Shown in pieces: positions 1-5,450 of a stretch of 7,072 bases of DNA. Below the pieces are notes generated by a model. The model was not told where the DNA came from. It searched no databases and was given only the letters and a program-made list of their open reading frames with translations. The translations under genes and the position numbers were made by a program. Location: NCBI GenBank assembly GCA_002778715.1, contig PFAA01000025.1, positions 1 through 7,072 of the forward strand. Direction: 5' to 3'. Position 1 is the stretch's first letter, and every line of letters begins with the position of its first letter. Source of the DNA: Candidatus Campbellbacteria bacterium CG10_big_fil_rev_8_21_14_0_10_35_52 (GTDB taxonomy: Bacteria; Patescibacteriota; Minisyncoccia; Phycocordibacterales; UBA2163).

Positions 1-138
1 AAAAGATTGAAAAAAGTATATGATATTCAAAGACGATTCGGTAACAAGAGAGATTAACTCCTTGGTAACAGTTTATTATGAGCTATAGCGATTTAAAGGT
101 AATGTCCACACACATATAGCGGTTTTTGCCTCAAGCCG

Positions 139-348
139 TTAAGGTAGAGGTATATCAACAAGTTGTTTTGACGGAGGTCGCACCTCCGTCAAGTTATCGT
201 TTCTTTGACGCGTATATGATTGAAGCGCATTATCTACACTATTAAAATCGCTTATGTTATGAATGAAACTGGTGTAATCTCTGTTTGCAAGAAAAATTTT
301 CCTTTTTTCCACGCCTCTATTAATTATGTGAAAGATATTTTTATCCAT
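139..348 (-). pseudogene. Truncated REP-associated (Y1/IS200-like) transposase, N-terminal fragment
   Basis: This is a 69-codon remnant of a RAYT-type transposase, the HUH-family single-strand transposases linked to REP palindromes. Residues 6-36 (FHIINRGVEKRKIFL, then the RDYTSFIHNI..F segment) match the conserved N-terminus of that family as I know it. The tail reads KQLVDI and then a stop. In complete members a similar LVDI precedes the catalytic HxH segment (MPNHYH-like). I translated the minus strand down to base 1 and found no HxH segment in any frame, so the catalytic core is gone and the fragment should be inactive. Residues 53-60 (LTEVRPPS) are encoded by a perfect palindrome at 168-192, lying in the linker between the N-terminus and LVDI. 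A related palindrome lies just upstream of the start. The family call rests on motif recall, and a short unrelated ORF is the alternative. Confidence 0.68.
168..192. repeat. REP-like palindrome, copy A
   Basis: This is a perfect inverted repeat with 11-bp arms TTGACGGAGGT (168-178) and ACCTCCGTCAA (182-192) around a 3-base centre, CGC on the plus strand. It lies inside the transposase fragment and is read in frame as LTEVRPPS. The centre makes the element directional: on the minus strand it has GCG, identical to copy B on the plus strand, so A and B are inverted relative to each other. Confidence 0.85.
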
Positions 349-373
349 AGCATTAATACTATACAGAAATTAT

Positions 374-425
374 TCAAATTGACGGAGGTGTCAAATTGAC
401 GGAGGTGCGACCTCCGTCAATTTGA
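374..425. repeat. REP-like palindrome, copy B, with a duplicated left arm
   Basis: The 17-mer TCAAATTGACGGAGGTG occurs twice in direct tandem (374-390 and 391-407). The second copy forms a perfect hairpin: arm 391-406, loop GCG 407-409, arm 410-425 (16 bp). The inner 25 bp equal copy A in reverse orientation. It lies 26 bp upstream of the transposase-fragment start codon, so the fragment has one palindrome just upstream and one inside. No T-tract follows on either strand, so it is not an obvious terminator. Confidence 0.85.
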
Positions 426-432
426 TTTCTTT

Positions 433-465
433 ATCCCCAACAAAGGGCTTTCCTTTGTTGGGGAT
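433..465. repeat. Second palindrome type, 14-bp arms
   Basis: ATCCCCAACAAAGG (433-446) and CCTTTGTTGGGGAT (452-465) are perfect reverse complements around the loop GCTTT. The sequence differs from the GACGGAGGT palindromes but starts only 7 bp after copy B. No T-tract follows on either strand, so I call it a REP-like or structured repeat and not a terminator. Two weaker inverted repeats follow: CGCCAA/TTGGCG at 495-507 and CATCAAATT/AATTTGATG at 529-537/552-560. Confidence 0.75.
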
Positions 466-603
466 TTGATGGTAAATAATGTTGAAACGACCTACGCCAA
501 ATTGGCGCCAAAATAACACTAAACTCAGCATCAAATTATCTCATAGGAAACAATTTGATGATAGTTAAAAAAAATAATATTGGTTAAAAAAATAAGTATA
601 AAT

Positions 604-742
604 TCGTGAATTACGAAACTCGTCGCAGGCATAATTTTTGAAAGACATTGAGCAGGCGAACACGCAAGCATAACAAAAAATCAGCAGATTTTTATGATGT
701 CTTGCAAAAATTTATGCCAAGAAAGAGTTTCGTAATTCATAG
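604..742. repeat. Dispersed hairpin repeat, copy 1 (MITE-like)
   Basis: This 139-bp element matches 3205-3344 with four substitutions and one 1-bp indel. It has perfect 15-bp terminal inverted repeats, TGAATTACGAAACTC (607-621) and GAGTTTCGTAATTCA (725-739). A second pair of arms lies inside (628-648 against 697-718; one mismatch and one bulge). A small apical hairpin follows, AAAAATC-AGCA-GATTTTT (676-693). The whole element can fold into one long hairpin. ATAAAT flanks it on both sides (598-603 and 743-748), a possible target duplication but weak in such AT-rich DNA. It encodes no transposase. A miniature non-autonomous element fits best; a structured RNA or mRNA 3' element for tig is the alternative. 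Confidence 0.8.
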
Positions 743-763
743 ATAAATAGGTCTGCGTATTTA

Positions 764-1837
764 TTATTCTTGATTCTCTAAAAACTGAAATACTTTTTCA
801 TTTGTAAGTACCGTCTCTATATACACGCGAACACTTTCAGGTTTCGCGTCTTTATAATGTTCAAGAATATGATTAACTTCGTGTTTTACATTTTCTTCTG
901 ATACGGACACATTTTCTTTTTTTGCGATTTCATTCAATGATAATTGTATTTTTGCTCTTTTTTCCGCGTCATTTTTCCATTCATTTCGCAATTCATTTTC
1001 AGTTTTTTTTATTTTTTCAAGATATTTATTAAACTGAACATTCATTCGCGCTACATCGTCCTTAAATTGAGCAAGCATTTTATCAAGCTCGCTTTCCACA
1101 AAGATTTTAGGTATATCTATTTTTGTGTCTTTTATGATTTTTTCAATTATTTCAGCGCGTCTTTTTTCTCTTTTCTTAATACTCTTTTCTTTCGTAAGAT
1201 TTTCTTTTATTTTATTTTTAAAATCCGCCAAATCTTTGAAATCACCTAATGTTTTTACAAAATCATCAGTCAATTCTAATTTTTCGTATTGCTCCCCGTT
1301 TTTCTTGAGGTTTTCTTCTAAATTATTTTTTTTAGATTTATTTATCGCTGCACCTTTTTTAATTTGTTCTATAACATCATCCATCTCTTTTTCTGAGACA
1401 TTCGCTTCCGTTTTATCTAAAATTACGCTTCTGGCGATTTTTTTATAGTCCGAAAGTTTTATTTCTGGCATAATAGCCGTCTTTATGGTAAATCCAACGG
1501 GATTTTTAGGGGCAAGTTTTGTAACGATAACTTCAGGTTTTCCTATAACATTAAGATTATTATCCATCACAATATTTGGGTAAATATCAGCAAGAGCCAG
1601 CGACGCTTGTTTTTCAATAATAGTTTGTTCGCCGATTTTATCCATAAGGATACTTTTTGGAATATGTCCTTTTCTAAATCCTTTTAATTCAATATCTTTA
1701 CTAAAATCTTTAATAACTCGTTCTCTGTATTCGGACAGGATATTTTCAGGAATTTCAGCTTTTATTTCTATCTCGGAATTTTCTTTTTGTTCTATTGCAA
1801 GATTTGTATAATTTTTTCCATTTTTCGTCTTTTGCAT
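764..1837 (-). CDS. tig: Trigger factor, apparently lacking the PPIase domain
   Basis: Trigger factor is the ribosome-associated chaperone that meets nascent chains at the exit tunnel. The N-terminal ribosome-binding domain (about residues 12-130) carries the signature GFRKGHIP at 53-60. The C-terminal chaperone arms are recognisable from LTDDFVKTLGDF (about 189) to the end, including KIDIPKIFVESELDKML at 239-255. The protein has 357 residues, against about 430 for E. coli. The gap falls in the middle: from about 160 to 188, where the FKBP-type PPIase domain normally sits, there is only a Lys/Asn/Glu-rich linker. Prolyl isomerase activity is therefore probably absent while chaperone function may remain. 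ATG at 1837 is the only start that gives the full N-domain, and no Shine-Dalgarno site precedes it. A terminator at 1876-1906 separates it from the upstream gene, so it probably has its own promoter. Confidence 0.94.
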   Translation of the reverse strand: MQKTKNGKNYTNLAIEQKENSEIEIKAEIPENILSEYRERVIKDFSKDIELKGFRKGHIPKSILMDKIGEQTIIEKQASLALADIYPNIVMDNNLNVIGKPEVIVTKLAPKNPVGFTIKTAIMPEIKLSDYKKIARSVILDKTEANVSEKEMDDVIEQIKKGAAINKSKKNNLEENLKKNGEQYEKLELTDDFVKTLGDFKDLADFKNKIKENLTKEKSIKKREKRRAEIIEKIIKDTKIDIPKIFVESELDKMLAQFKDDVARMNVQFNKYLEKIKKTENELRNEWKNDAEKRAKIQLSLNEIAKKENVSVSEENVKHEVNHILEHYKDAKPESVRVYIETVLTNEKVFQFLENQE

Positions 1838-1860
1838 AATTTTTGCAGTTTAACATATTT

Positions 1861-1890
1861 TTTATAATATACACAAATCAGGCGCGGCAA
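1861..1890 (-). promoter_or_regulatory. Possible tig promoter
   Basis: The minus strand has TTGCCG (1890-1885), an 18-bp spacer and TATAAA (1866-1861). An overlapping alternative -10, TATATT (1871-1866), is preceded by TTGTG. The resulting 11-mer TTGTGTATATT is identical to the -10 region proposed for nusA. The -35 would lie inside the terminator stem, so the two elements share sequence. The evidence is weak, but a promoter is expected here because the upstream unit terminates. Confidence 0.35.
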
Positions 1891-1906
1891 TTTGCCGCGC
1901 CTGATT
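1876..1906 (-). terminator. Intrinsic terminator after the membrane-protein gene
   Basis: AATCAGGCGCGGCAA (1876-1890) and TTGCCGCGCCTGATT (1892-1906) are perfect 15-bp arms around a single base, which gives a long stem with a small loop. Its GC richness is striking against the AT-rich surroundings. It lies 24 bp beyond the stop of the gene ending at 1930. On the minus strand a modest T-rich tail (TTTGTGTATATT) follows. Because the T-tract is imperfect, a REP-like palindrome is a possible alternative. Confidence 0.7.
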
Positions 1907-1929
1907 GAAATTTTATATTTCAAATTTTA

Positions 1930-2313
1930 TTAAAAACTAAACTCAACATCAATATTTTCAAGTTCTTGGTCAAGCCCCTCAAGCACAGTGTCGTTTAAGT
2001 CAATTTCAATATCGGTAATCTCATCAGATTTGCTTTGCGCTTGAAGCTGTTCAAGCGCGTTATCTTTTTGATTTTCAATCATTTCAGCTGTTACATTATC
2101 TAATTGCTTTTGAGTTTGCTGTTTATTTATTTGAGACCCCCAATAATATAATCCTCCAAAAATCAATATAACTATAATTATCGCAAGACCTATGATAGGA
2201 CCAATTGATTTAGAGCGTTCACCATTTGTTTGCGGCGCGTTTTCCGAATATCTATTTTCAGAGACATCAGGATTTATATCATCTATATTTTGATTAAAAT
2301 TATTTTCTTCCAT
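1930..2313 (-). CDS. Small single-pass membrane protein, unknown function
   Basis: I do not know a function for this 127-residue protein. Residues 1-36 are polar, rich in Asn, Asp and Glu, and probably disordered. Residues 37-58 form one strongly hydrophobic membrane helix beginning SIGPIIGLAIIIVIL. A Gln-rich stretch follows (QINKQQTQKQLDNV, from 61). The acidic tail DEITDIEIDLNDTVLEGLDQ...IDVEF is well ordered in character and resembles the C-termini of small parcubacterial hypotheticals I recall. There is no cleavable signal, and orientation cannot be set with confidence from charge. The gene starts 30 bp after the secreted coiled-coil gene on the same strand, so the two are probably co-transcribed and may act together at the envelope. 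A strong terminator follows. The start at 2313 has no Shine-Dalgarno site but gives the whole N-terminal segment. Confidence 0.85.
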   Translation of the reverse strand: MEENNFNQNIDDINPDVSENRYSENAPQTNGERSKSIGPIIGLAIIIVILIFGGLYYWGSQINKQQTQKQLDNVTAEMIENQKDNALEQLQAQSKSDEITDIEIDLNDTVLEGLDQELENIDVEFSF

Positions 2314-2343
2314 AATATATGTTTAAGTTAAATATAATAAATA

Positions 2344-3168
2344 TTATTGATTATCTTCGTCAGTTGAATTTTCAGAAATTATTTCTGTTTTATTCTCATC
2401 ATTTCCCGCAGACGCCGGTTTTGTATCATTAACTCCCGCTTTTGTCGCTTTAATCGCTTCAACCAACGCTCTATGCGCGTTCTTTACGCTTGATATAGCG
2501 TTTTTTATAAGTTCTTGGACTTTGCCAAACGCTTCTCTCGGATTCTCTGTATTATTTAGTGTTTCATCAATAAGTTCTGTTACGCTTGATACGGCTATTT
2601 TTGCCAAGTTAATCTCCTCCCTTGAGTCCGCAAGGAGTTTTTTTGCGTTTGATAAATCAAGCTCTCTATCTTTAAATCTCTCTTCAAGTTTTTCTATTCT
2701 GGATTCAATTCTCAACGCTAATTTTTCAATTCTTTCAATAGCGGCGTTTAATCTTTTTACAATTCTCTCCGTATAAGCTTTTATTCTTTCTTTTGATTTT
2801 TCACTGATTTTTTTCAGCACGGCGGCTCTTTTTGTTTCAATTCTTTCTTGAGTGTCTTGTCTTTTATCGCTTAAATTTTTCCTTGTATTTTCAGCTCGGT
2901 CTTTTACACTCTCTCTTTTGTTTTGCAAATTTTCCGCTGTTTCCAATCTTTTCTCTTGAAGATTATTGGCTGTATTCACCGCGCGCGGTTTTTGAATATC
3001 AATTTTTTCTTTTATAATAGCCGGTCTGATAGGTTTTATTTGTGAAGAATCTTCTTGCTGGGCATACGCAAAAGAAAAACTGAATAAAAATACAAACATA
3101 AACAATACATACGCATATATAAATTTTATCCCTATATTTTTTGCTGAAATATATTGATTTGAACTCAT
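2344..3168 (-). CDS. Secreted coiled-coil protein, unknown function
   Basis: This 274-residue protein begins with a signal peptide: a basic N-region to K15, a hydrophobic core at about 17-34 (including YVLFMFVFLFSF), and a likely cleavage site AYA|QQ after residue 36. Residues from about 65 to 190 are Lys/Arg/Glu-rich and heptad-like (for example ERIEKLALRIESRIEKLEER), which predicts a long coiled coil outside the membrane. A second helical segment (EAFGKVQELIKNAISSVKNAHRALVEAIK) precedes a polar, Asp/Asn-rich tail. There are no cysteines, no lipobox and no enzyme motif. I place it among parcubacterial exported helical proteins of unknown role, by impression only. It sits 30 bp upstream of the small membrane protein in a probable two-gene operon. 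The leader contains repeat copy 2, and ATG at 3168 has no Shine-Dalgarno site. A structural envelope role is inference. Confidence 0.87.
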   Translation of the reverse strand: MSSNQYISAKNIGIKFIYAYVLFMFVFLFSFSFAYAQQEDSSQIKPIRPAIIKEKIDIQKPRAVNTANNLQEKRLETAENLQNKRESVKDRAENTRKNLSDKRQDTQERIETKRAAVLKKISEKSKERIKAYTERIVKRLNAAIERIEKLALRIESRIEKLEERFKDRELDLSNAKKLLADSREEINLAKIAVSSVTELIDETLNNTENPREAFGKVQELIKNAISSVKNAHRALVEAIKATKAGVNDTKPASAGNDENKTEIISENSTDEDNQ

Positions 3169-3204
3169 AATATTATTATTTAATTATTAAAATTATATTT
3201 ATAA

Positions 3205-3344
3205 TCGTGAATTACAAAACTCGCCGCAGGCATAATTTTTGAAAGACATTGCGCAGGCGAACACGCAAGCATAACAAAAAAATCAGCAGATTTTTATGAT
3301 GTCTTGCAAAAATTTATGCCAAGAAAAAGTTTCGTAATTCATAG
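3205..3344. repeat. Dispersed hairpin repeat, copy 2 (MITE-like)
   Basis: This 140-bp element is near identical to 604-742. The differences are G to A in the left terminal repeat, T to C and A to C in unpaired positions, one extra A in the A-run, and G to A in the right terminal repeat. The two terminal-repeat changes break base pairs without compensation, so the ends here (3208-3222 and 3327-3341) are less perfect than in copy 1. It lies 90 bp beyond the ppa stop and 36 bp before the coiled-coil gene, in the same orientation as copy 1. If the proposed promoter at 3348-3375 is real, the whole element is transcribed as the 5' leader of that gene. Confidence 0.8.
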
Positions 3345-3347
3345 TCT

Positions 3348-3375
3348 ATAATATAAGTATATAAAAAAATTTCAA
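3348..3375 (-). promoter_or_regulatory. Candidate promoter for the coiled-coil/membrane operon
   Basis: The minus strand has TTGAAA (3375-3370), a 16-bp spacer and TATTAT (3353-3348). Predicted transcription would start at about 3341, at the edge of repeat copy 2. The same stretch could instead be a weak ppa terminator, since TTTCA-TAAT-TGAAA is followed by seven T residues on this strand. Sequence this AT-rich gives many promoter-like matches. Confidence 0.4.
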
Positions 3376-3434
3376 TTATGAAAGTTCTTTTTATTGTTTT
3401 TTGTTGATAACTTCAAAGTGCTTTGTTTATCTGT

Positions 3435-3971
3435 TTATTTGCTGAATTTTTCTTTATACAGTTTAATTGACTTATTTATCGCTTTAATCGCCGTATTTTT
3501 ATCTTTATATCCTCGCGCTATTACGAGGCTTTTAGAACCTTTTAACTGTTTATATGTTTCAAAGAAATGCTTAAATTCTTTAAGCGTATGTTTATTAACA
3601 TCATTTAATTTTTGAACATCGTCCCATCGTCTATCTTCCACGGGCACGGCGATTATTTTATTGTCTGATTTTCCAGAGTCAGTCATTTCCATTATAGCGA
3701 CAGGACGAACTCTTACAAGGATGCCGGAGTTTAGCGGAAATGTCGTAAGGACTATCACATCAAGAGCGTCGCCGTCATCCCACAGCGTTTGAGGAGCAAA
3801 ACCGTAATCAAACGGATATGGAGCGGAAGAATAATTCGCCCTGTCAAGCGCTATCATTCCGGTTTCTTTGTCTATTTCATACTTGTTATAAGACCCTTTC
3901 GGAATTTCAATTATTGTATTAAATTCTTCAGGGACATTTTTGCCAAGCGATATGTCATGCCAAAGGTTCAT
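3435..3971 (-). CDS. ppa: Inorganic pyrophosphatase, family I
   Basis: This cytoplasmic enzyme hydrolyses pyrophosphate to two phosphates and so pulls nucleic-acid and aminoacyl-tRNA synthesis forward. At 178 residues it matches the usual bacterial length. The active-site residues align with E. coli PPase by eye: E22, K30, E32, R44, Y56, the metal-binding aspartates D66, D68 and D71 (DDGDALDV), then D98, D103 and K105 (MTDSGKSDNK), and Y140/K141. One detail is unusual: the position after DGD is Ala (A69), where the classic signature has Pro or Glu. The ATG at 3971 gives the standard MNLWHDI-type N-terminus, with no Shine-Dalgarno site. nusA ends 32 bp upstream on the same strand, so a nusA-ppa transcript is likely. 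The gene looks intact. Confidence 0.96.
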   Translation of the reverse strand: MNLWHDISLGKNVPEEFNTIIEIPKGSYNKYEIDKETGMIALDRANYSSAPYPFDYGFAPQTLWDDGDALDVIVLTTFPLNSGILVRVRPVAIMEMTDSGKSDNKIIAVPVEDRRWDDVQKLNDVNKHTLKEFKHFFETYKQLKGSKSLVIARGYKDKNTAIKAINKSIKLYKEKFSK

Positions 3972-4003
3972 ATATTTTATAATTAAGAATTATGAATAAT
4001 AAA

Positions 4004-5299
4004 TTATATTTCATTTTTATCTTTTATTTCCTCCATTTCTTTTTTTGTTTTGTTCGTGGCATCCGTTATTTTTTCTTCAAGTATGTTTATATTACCGTCT
4101 TTTTTCTCTATGTAATTTTTATTTTTTTGTTCATCATCAGTAGTTTCAGACGATTTTCCTGTTGATTTTATATCTATTTTCCAGCCGGTCAATTTCGCGG
4201 CAAGCCGCACATTTTGCCCACCTTTCCCTATAGCAAGCGATTGCTGGTCTTCGTCCACCTCTACAATAGCTTTTTTTTCACTTTCATTTATTTTTACGCT
4301 TAAAATCGTCGCTGGCGAAAGCGCGTCCTCAATAAATTGCGCGGGGTCTTCAGACCATTCTATCACATCTATTTTTTCACCGCCAAGCTCGCTCATTACG
4401 GTTGAAACGCGAACTCCCCGTTGTCCGACTAAAGAACCAACAGGGTCTATATACTCATCATTTGACGCAACCGCGATTTTTGAACGCGAACCCGCTTCGC
4501 GCGCCACTACTTTTATTTCCACGGTTTTATTATTCAGCTCTGGCGTTTCTATCTCAAAGAGTTTTTCAAGAAATTTTGGATTAGCGCGCGAGAGACGCAA
4601 GAAAACTCCTCGCGGGTTTTCTTCAACTGAATATAAATAAGCCCTTATCCTTTCTCCTTGTTTATATCTCTCTCCTTTAATTTGTTCATCATACTGCAAA
4701 AGACCATTTGCTCTTCCAAAATCAACAAAGATATTTCCGCGTTCAATTCTTTGCACCGTTCCGCTTACAATTTCACCCTGTCTTTGACCGAATTCATTAA
4801 GAACGGACACTTTCTCGGCTTCTCTTATCTTTTGCATAATGGTTTGTTTCGCTGTCTGCGCGGCGATGCGTCCAAAGTCGTCTTTTGATTCAAGCGGGAA
4901 AATAAGCTCATCGTCAATTTTTGAATCTTTTTTGATTTTTACCGCGTCTTCAAGAAAAATATGATGTTCCGGATTAAATCGTATTCGTTCATCCGCGTCG
5001 GCTTTCGCTTCCGTTGACAAGCCTCTTTCTTTTTTTTCAGGCGTTTTTAGTTCTTTATCTTTCTCTTCATTTTCTATTTTGACTTGCGACTCATCAACAA
5101 CAATTTTAACCTGATAAAATTCGGTTTTTCCGGAGTTAATATCAAATTTCGCGCGCACAATCTGCCCGCGTTTGCCGTATTCTTTTTTATAAGCAGTCGC
5201 GAGAGATGACTCAATAGCGTCAATTGTTTTCTCACGAGGTATGCCGCGGTCATCTTCAAGCTGGTTTATGACTGAATTTATTATTTTTAAATCAAACAT
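4004..5299 (-). CDS. nusA: Transcription termination/antitermination factor NusA
   Basis: NusA binds RNA polymerase and nascent RNA and modulates pausing, termination and antitermination. In order, the 431 residues show the polymerase-binding N-terminal domain (1-170, with ESSLATAYKKEYG at 30-42), an S1 domain (about 172-240, SGTVQRIERGNIFVDFG), KH1 (about 256-330, with DPVGSLVGQRG at 285-295) and KH2 (about 331-380, with the loop GKGG at 358-361). Residues 72-112 form a charged Lys/Glu-rich insertion in the N-terminal domain. After KH2 there is only a charged, low-complexity tail and none of the acidic repeats of E. coli NusA. Neither rimP upstream nor infB downstream, the common bacterial neighbours, is present; ppa follows. 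A strong promoter and a possible leader attenuator lie upstream. ATG at 5299 gives the canonical start, and AAAGG lies about 16 nt upstream, rather far for a Shine-Dalgarno site. Confidence 0.97.
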   Translation of the reverse strand: MFDLKIINSVINQLEDDRGIPREKTIDAIESSLATAYKKEYGKRGQIVRAKFDINSGKTEFYQVKIVVDESQVKIENEEKDKELKTPEKKERGLSTEAKADADERIRFNPEHHIFLEDAVKIKKDSKIDDELIFPLESKDDFGRIAAQTAKQTIMQKIREAEKVSVLNEFGQRQGEIVSGTVQRIERGNIFVDFGRANGLLQYDEQIKGERYKQGERIRAYLYSVEENPRGVFLRLSRANPKFLEKLFEIETPELNNKTVEIKVVAREAGSRSKIAVASNDEYIDPVGSLVGQRGVRVSTVMSELGGEKIDVIEWSEDPAQFIEDALSPATILSVKINESEKKAIVEVDEDQQSLAIGKGGQNVRLAAKLTGWKIDIKSTGKSSETTDDEQKNKNYIEKKDGNINILEEKITDATNKTKKEMEEIKDKNEI

Positions 5300-5367
5300 A
5301 GTTTTATATAAAAGACCTTTTATTTGTTTTATTTTTTAATTTTGCCAAACATTATTATTGTTTTTAT

Positions 5368-5401
5368 AAAAAAATTATCCGCGTTCAAGCGGACGGATAA
5401 T
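5368..5401 (-). terminator. Terminator-like hairpin in the nusA leader (candidate attenuator)
   Basis: On the minus strand ATTATCCG (5401-5394) pairs with CGGATAAT (5381-5374), and a T-tract continues to 5368. The 12-base loop region contains TCCGC, which can compete for the same 3' arm or pair with GCGGA. The nearest upstream genes run the other way, so this hairpin does not end any visible minus-strand gene. It lies about 14 bp after the predicted nusA transcription start and about 70 bp before the nusA ATG, where a leader attenuator would be expected. Confidence 0.55.
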
Positions 5402-5421
5402 CAATCATTTCAATATTGATA

Positions 5422-5450
5422 AATATACACAATATTAATCAATATGTCAA
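5422..5450 (-). promoter_or_regulatory. nusA promoter, near consensus
   Basis: The minus strand has a perfect -35 TTGACA (5450-5445), a 17-bp spacer and -10 TATATT (5427-5422). Transcription would begin near 5415, giving a leader of about 115 nt before the nusA ATG. This is the best sigma-70-type match I found in the window. The -35 overlaps the ATG of the small plus-strand ORF at 5444. Confidence 0.7.

Larger units (their letters stand above)
349..763. other. Non-coding interval rich in palindromes and a dispersed repeat
   Basis: I see no credible gene here. From left to right the stretch holds palindrome copy B, the CCCCAACAAAGG palindrome, two weaker inverted repeats and the 139-bp hairpin repeat (copy 1), which ends about 20 bp beyond the tig stop codon. 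Between 560 and 604 the sequence is simple AT-rich DNA. Confidence 0.7.

Noticed and set aside
1..57. Plus-strand frame ending at 57 (KRLKKVYDIQRRFGNKRD, then stop), possibly the C-terminus of a gene entering from the left
   Set aside because: Only 18 codons are visible and no family is recognisable. A chance open frame in AT-rich DNA is equally likely.
374..465. CRISPR-like array or intrinsic terminators
   Set aside because: The palindromes have no regular spacers, so this is not CRISPR. No T-tract follows on either strand, so termination is not supported.
604..742. Short minus-strand peptides encoded by the hairpin repeat (for example MNYETLSWHKFLQDIIKIC and MLACSPAQCLSKIMPA...)
   Set aside because: Both copies keep these frames, but the copies are nearly identical anyway, and the few differences show no coding bias. 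The DNA structure explains the conservation better.
944..1448. Plus-strand open frames opposite tig
   Set aside because: They are Phe/Ser-rich shadows of a Lys/Glu-rich gene on the other strand, with no motif of their own.
2522..2776. Plus-strand open frame opposite the coiled-coil gene
   Set aside because: A Ser/Leu-rich antisense shadow of a heptad-rich coding region.
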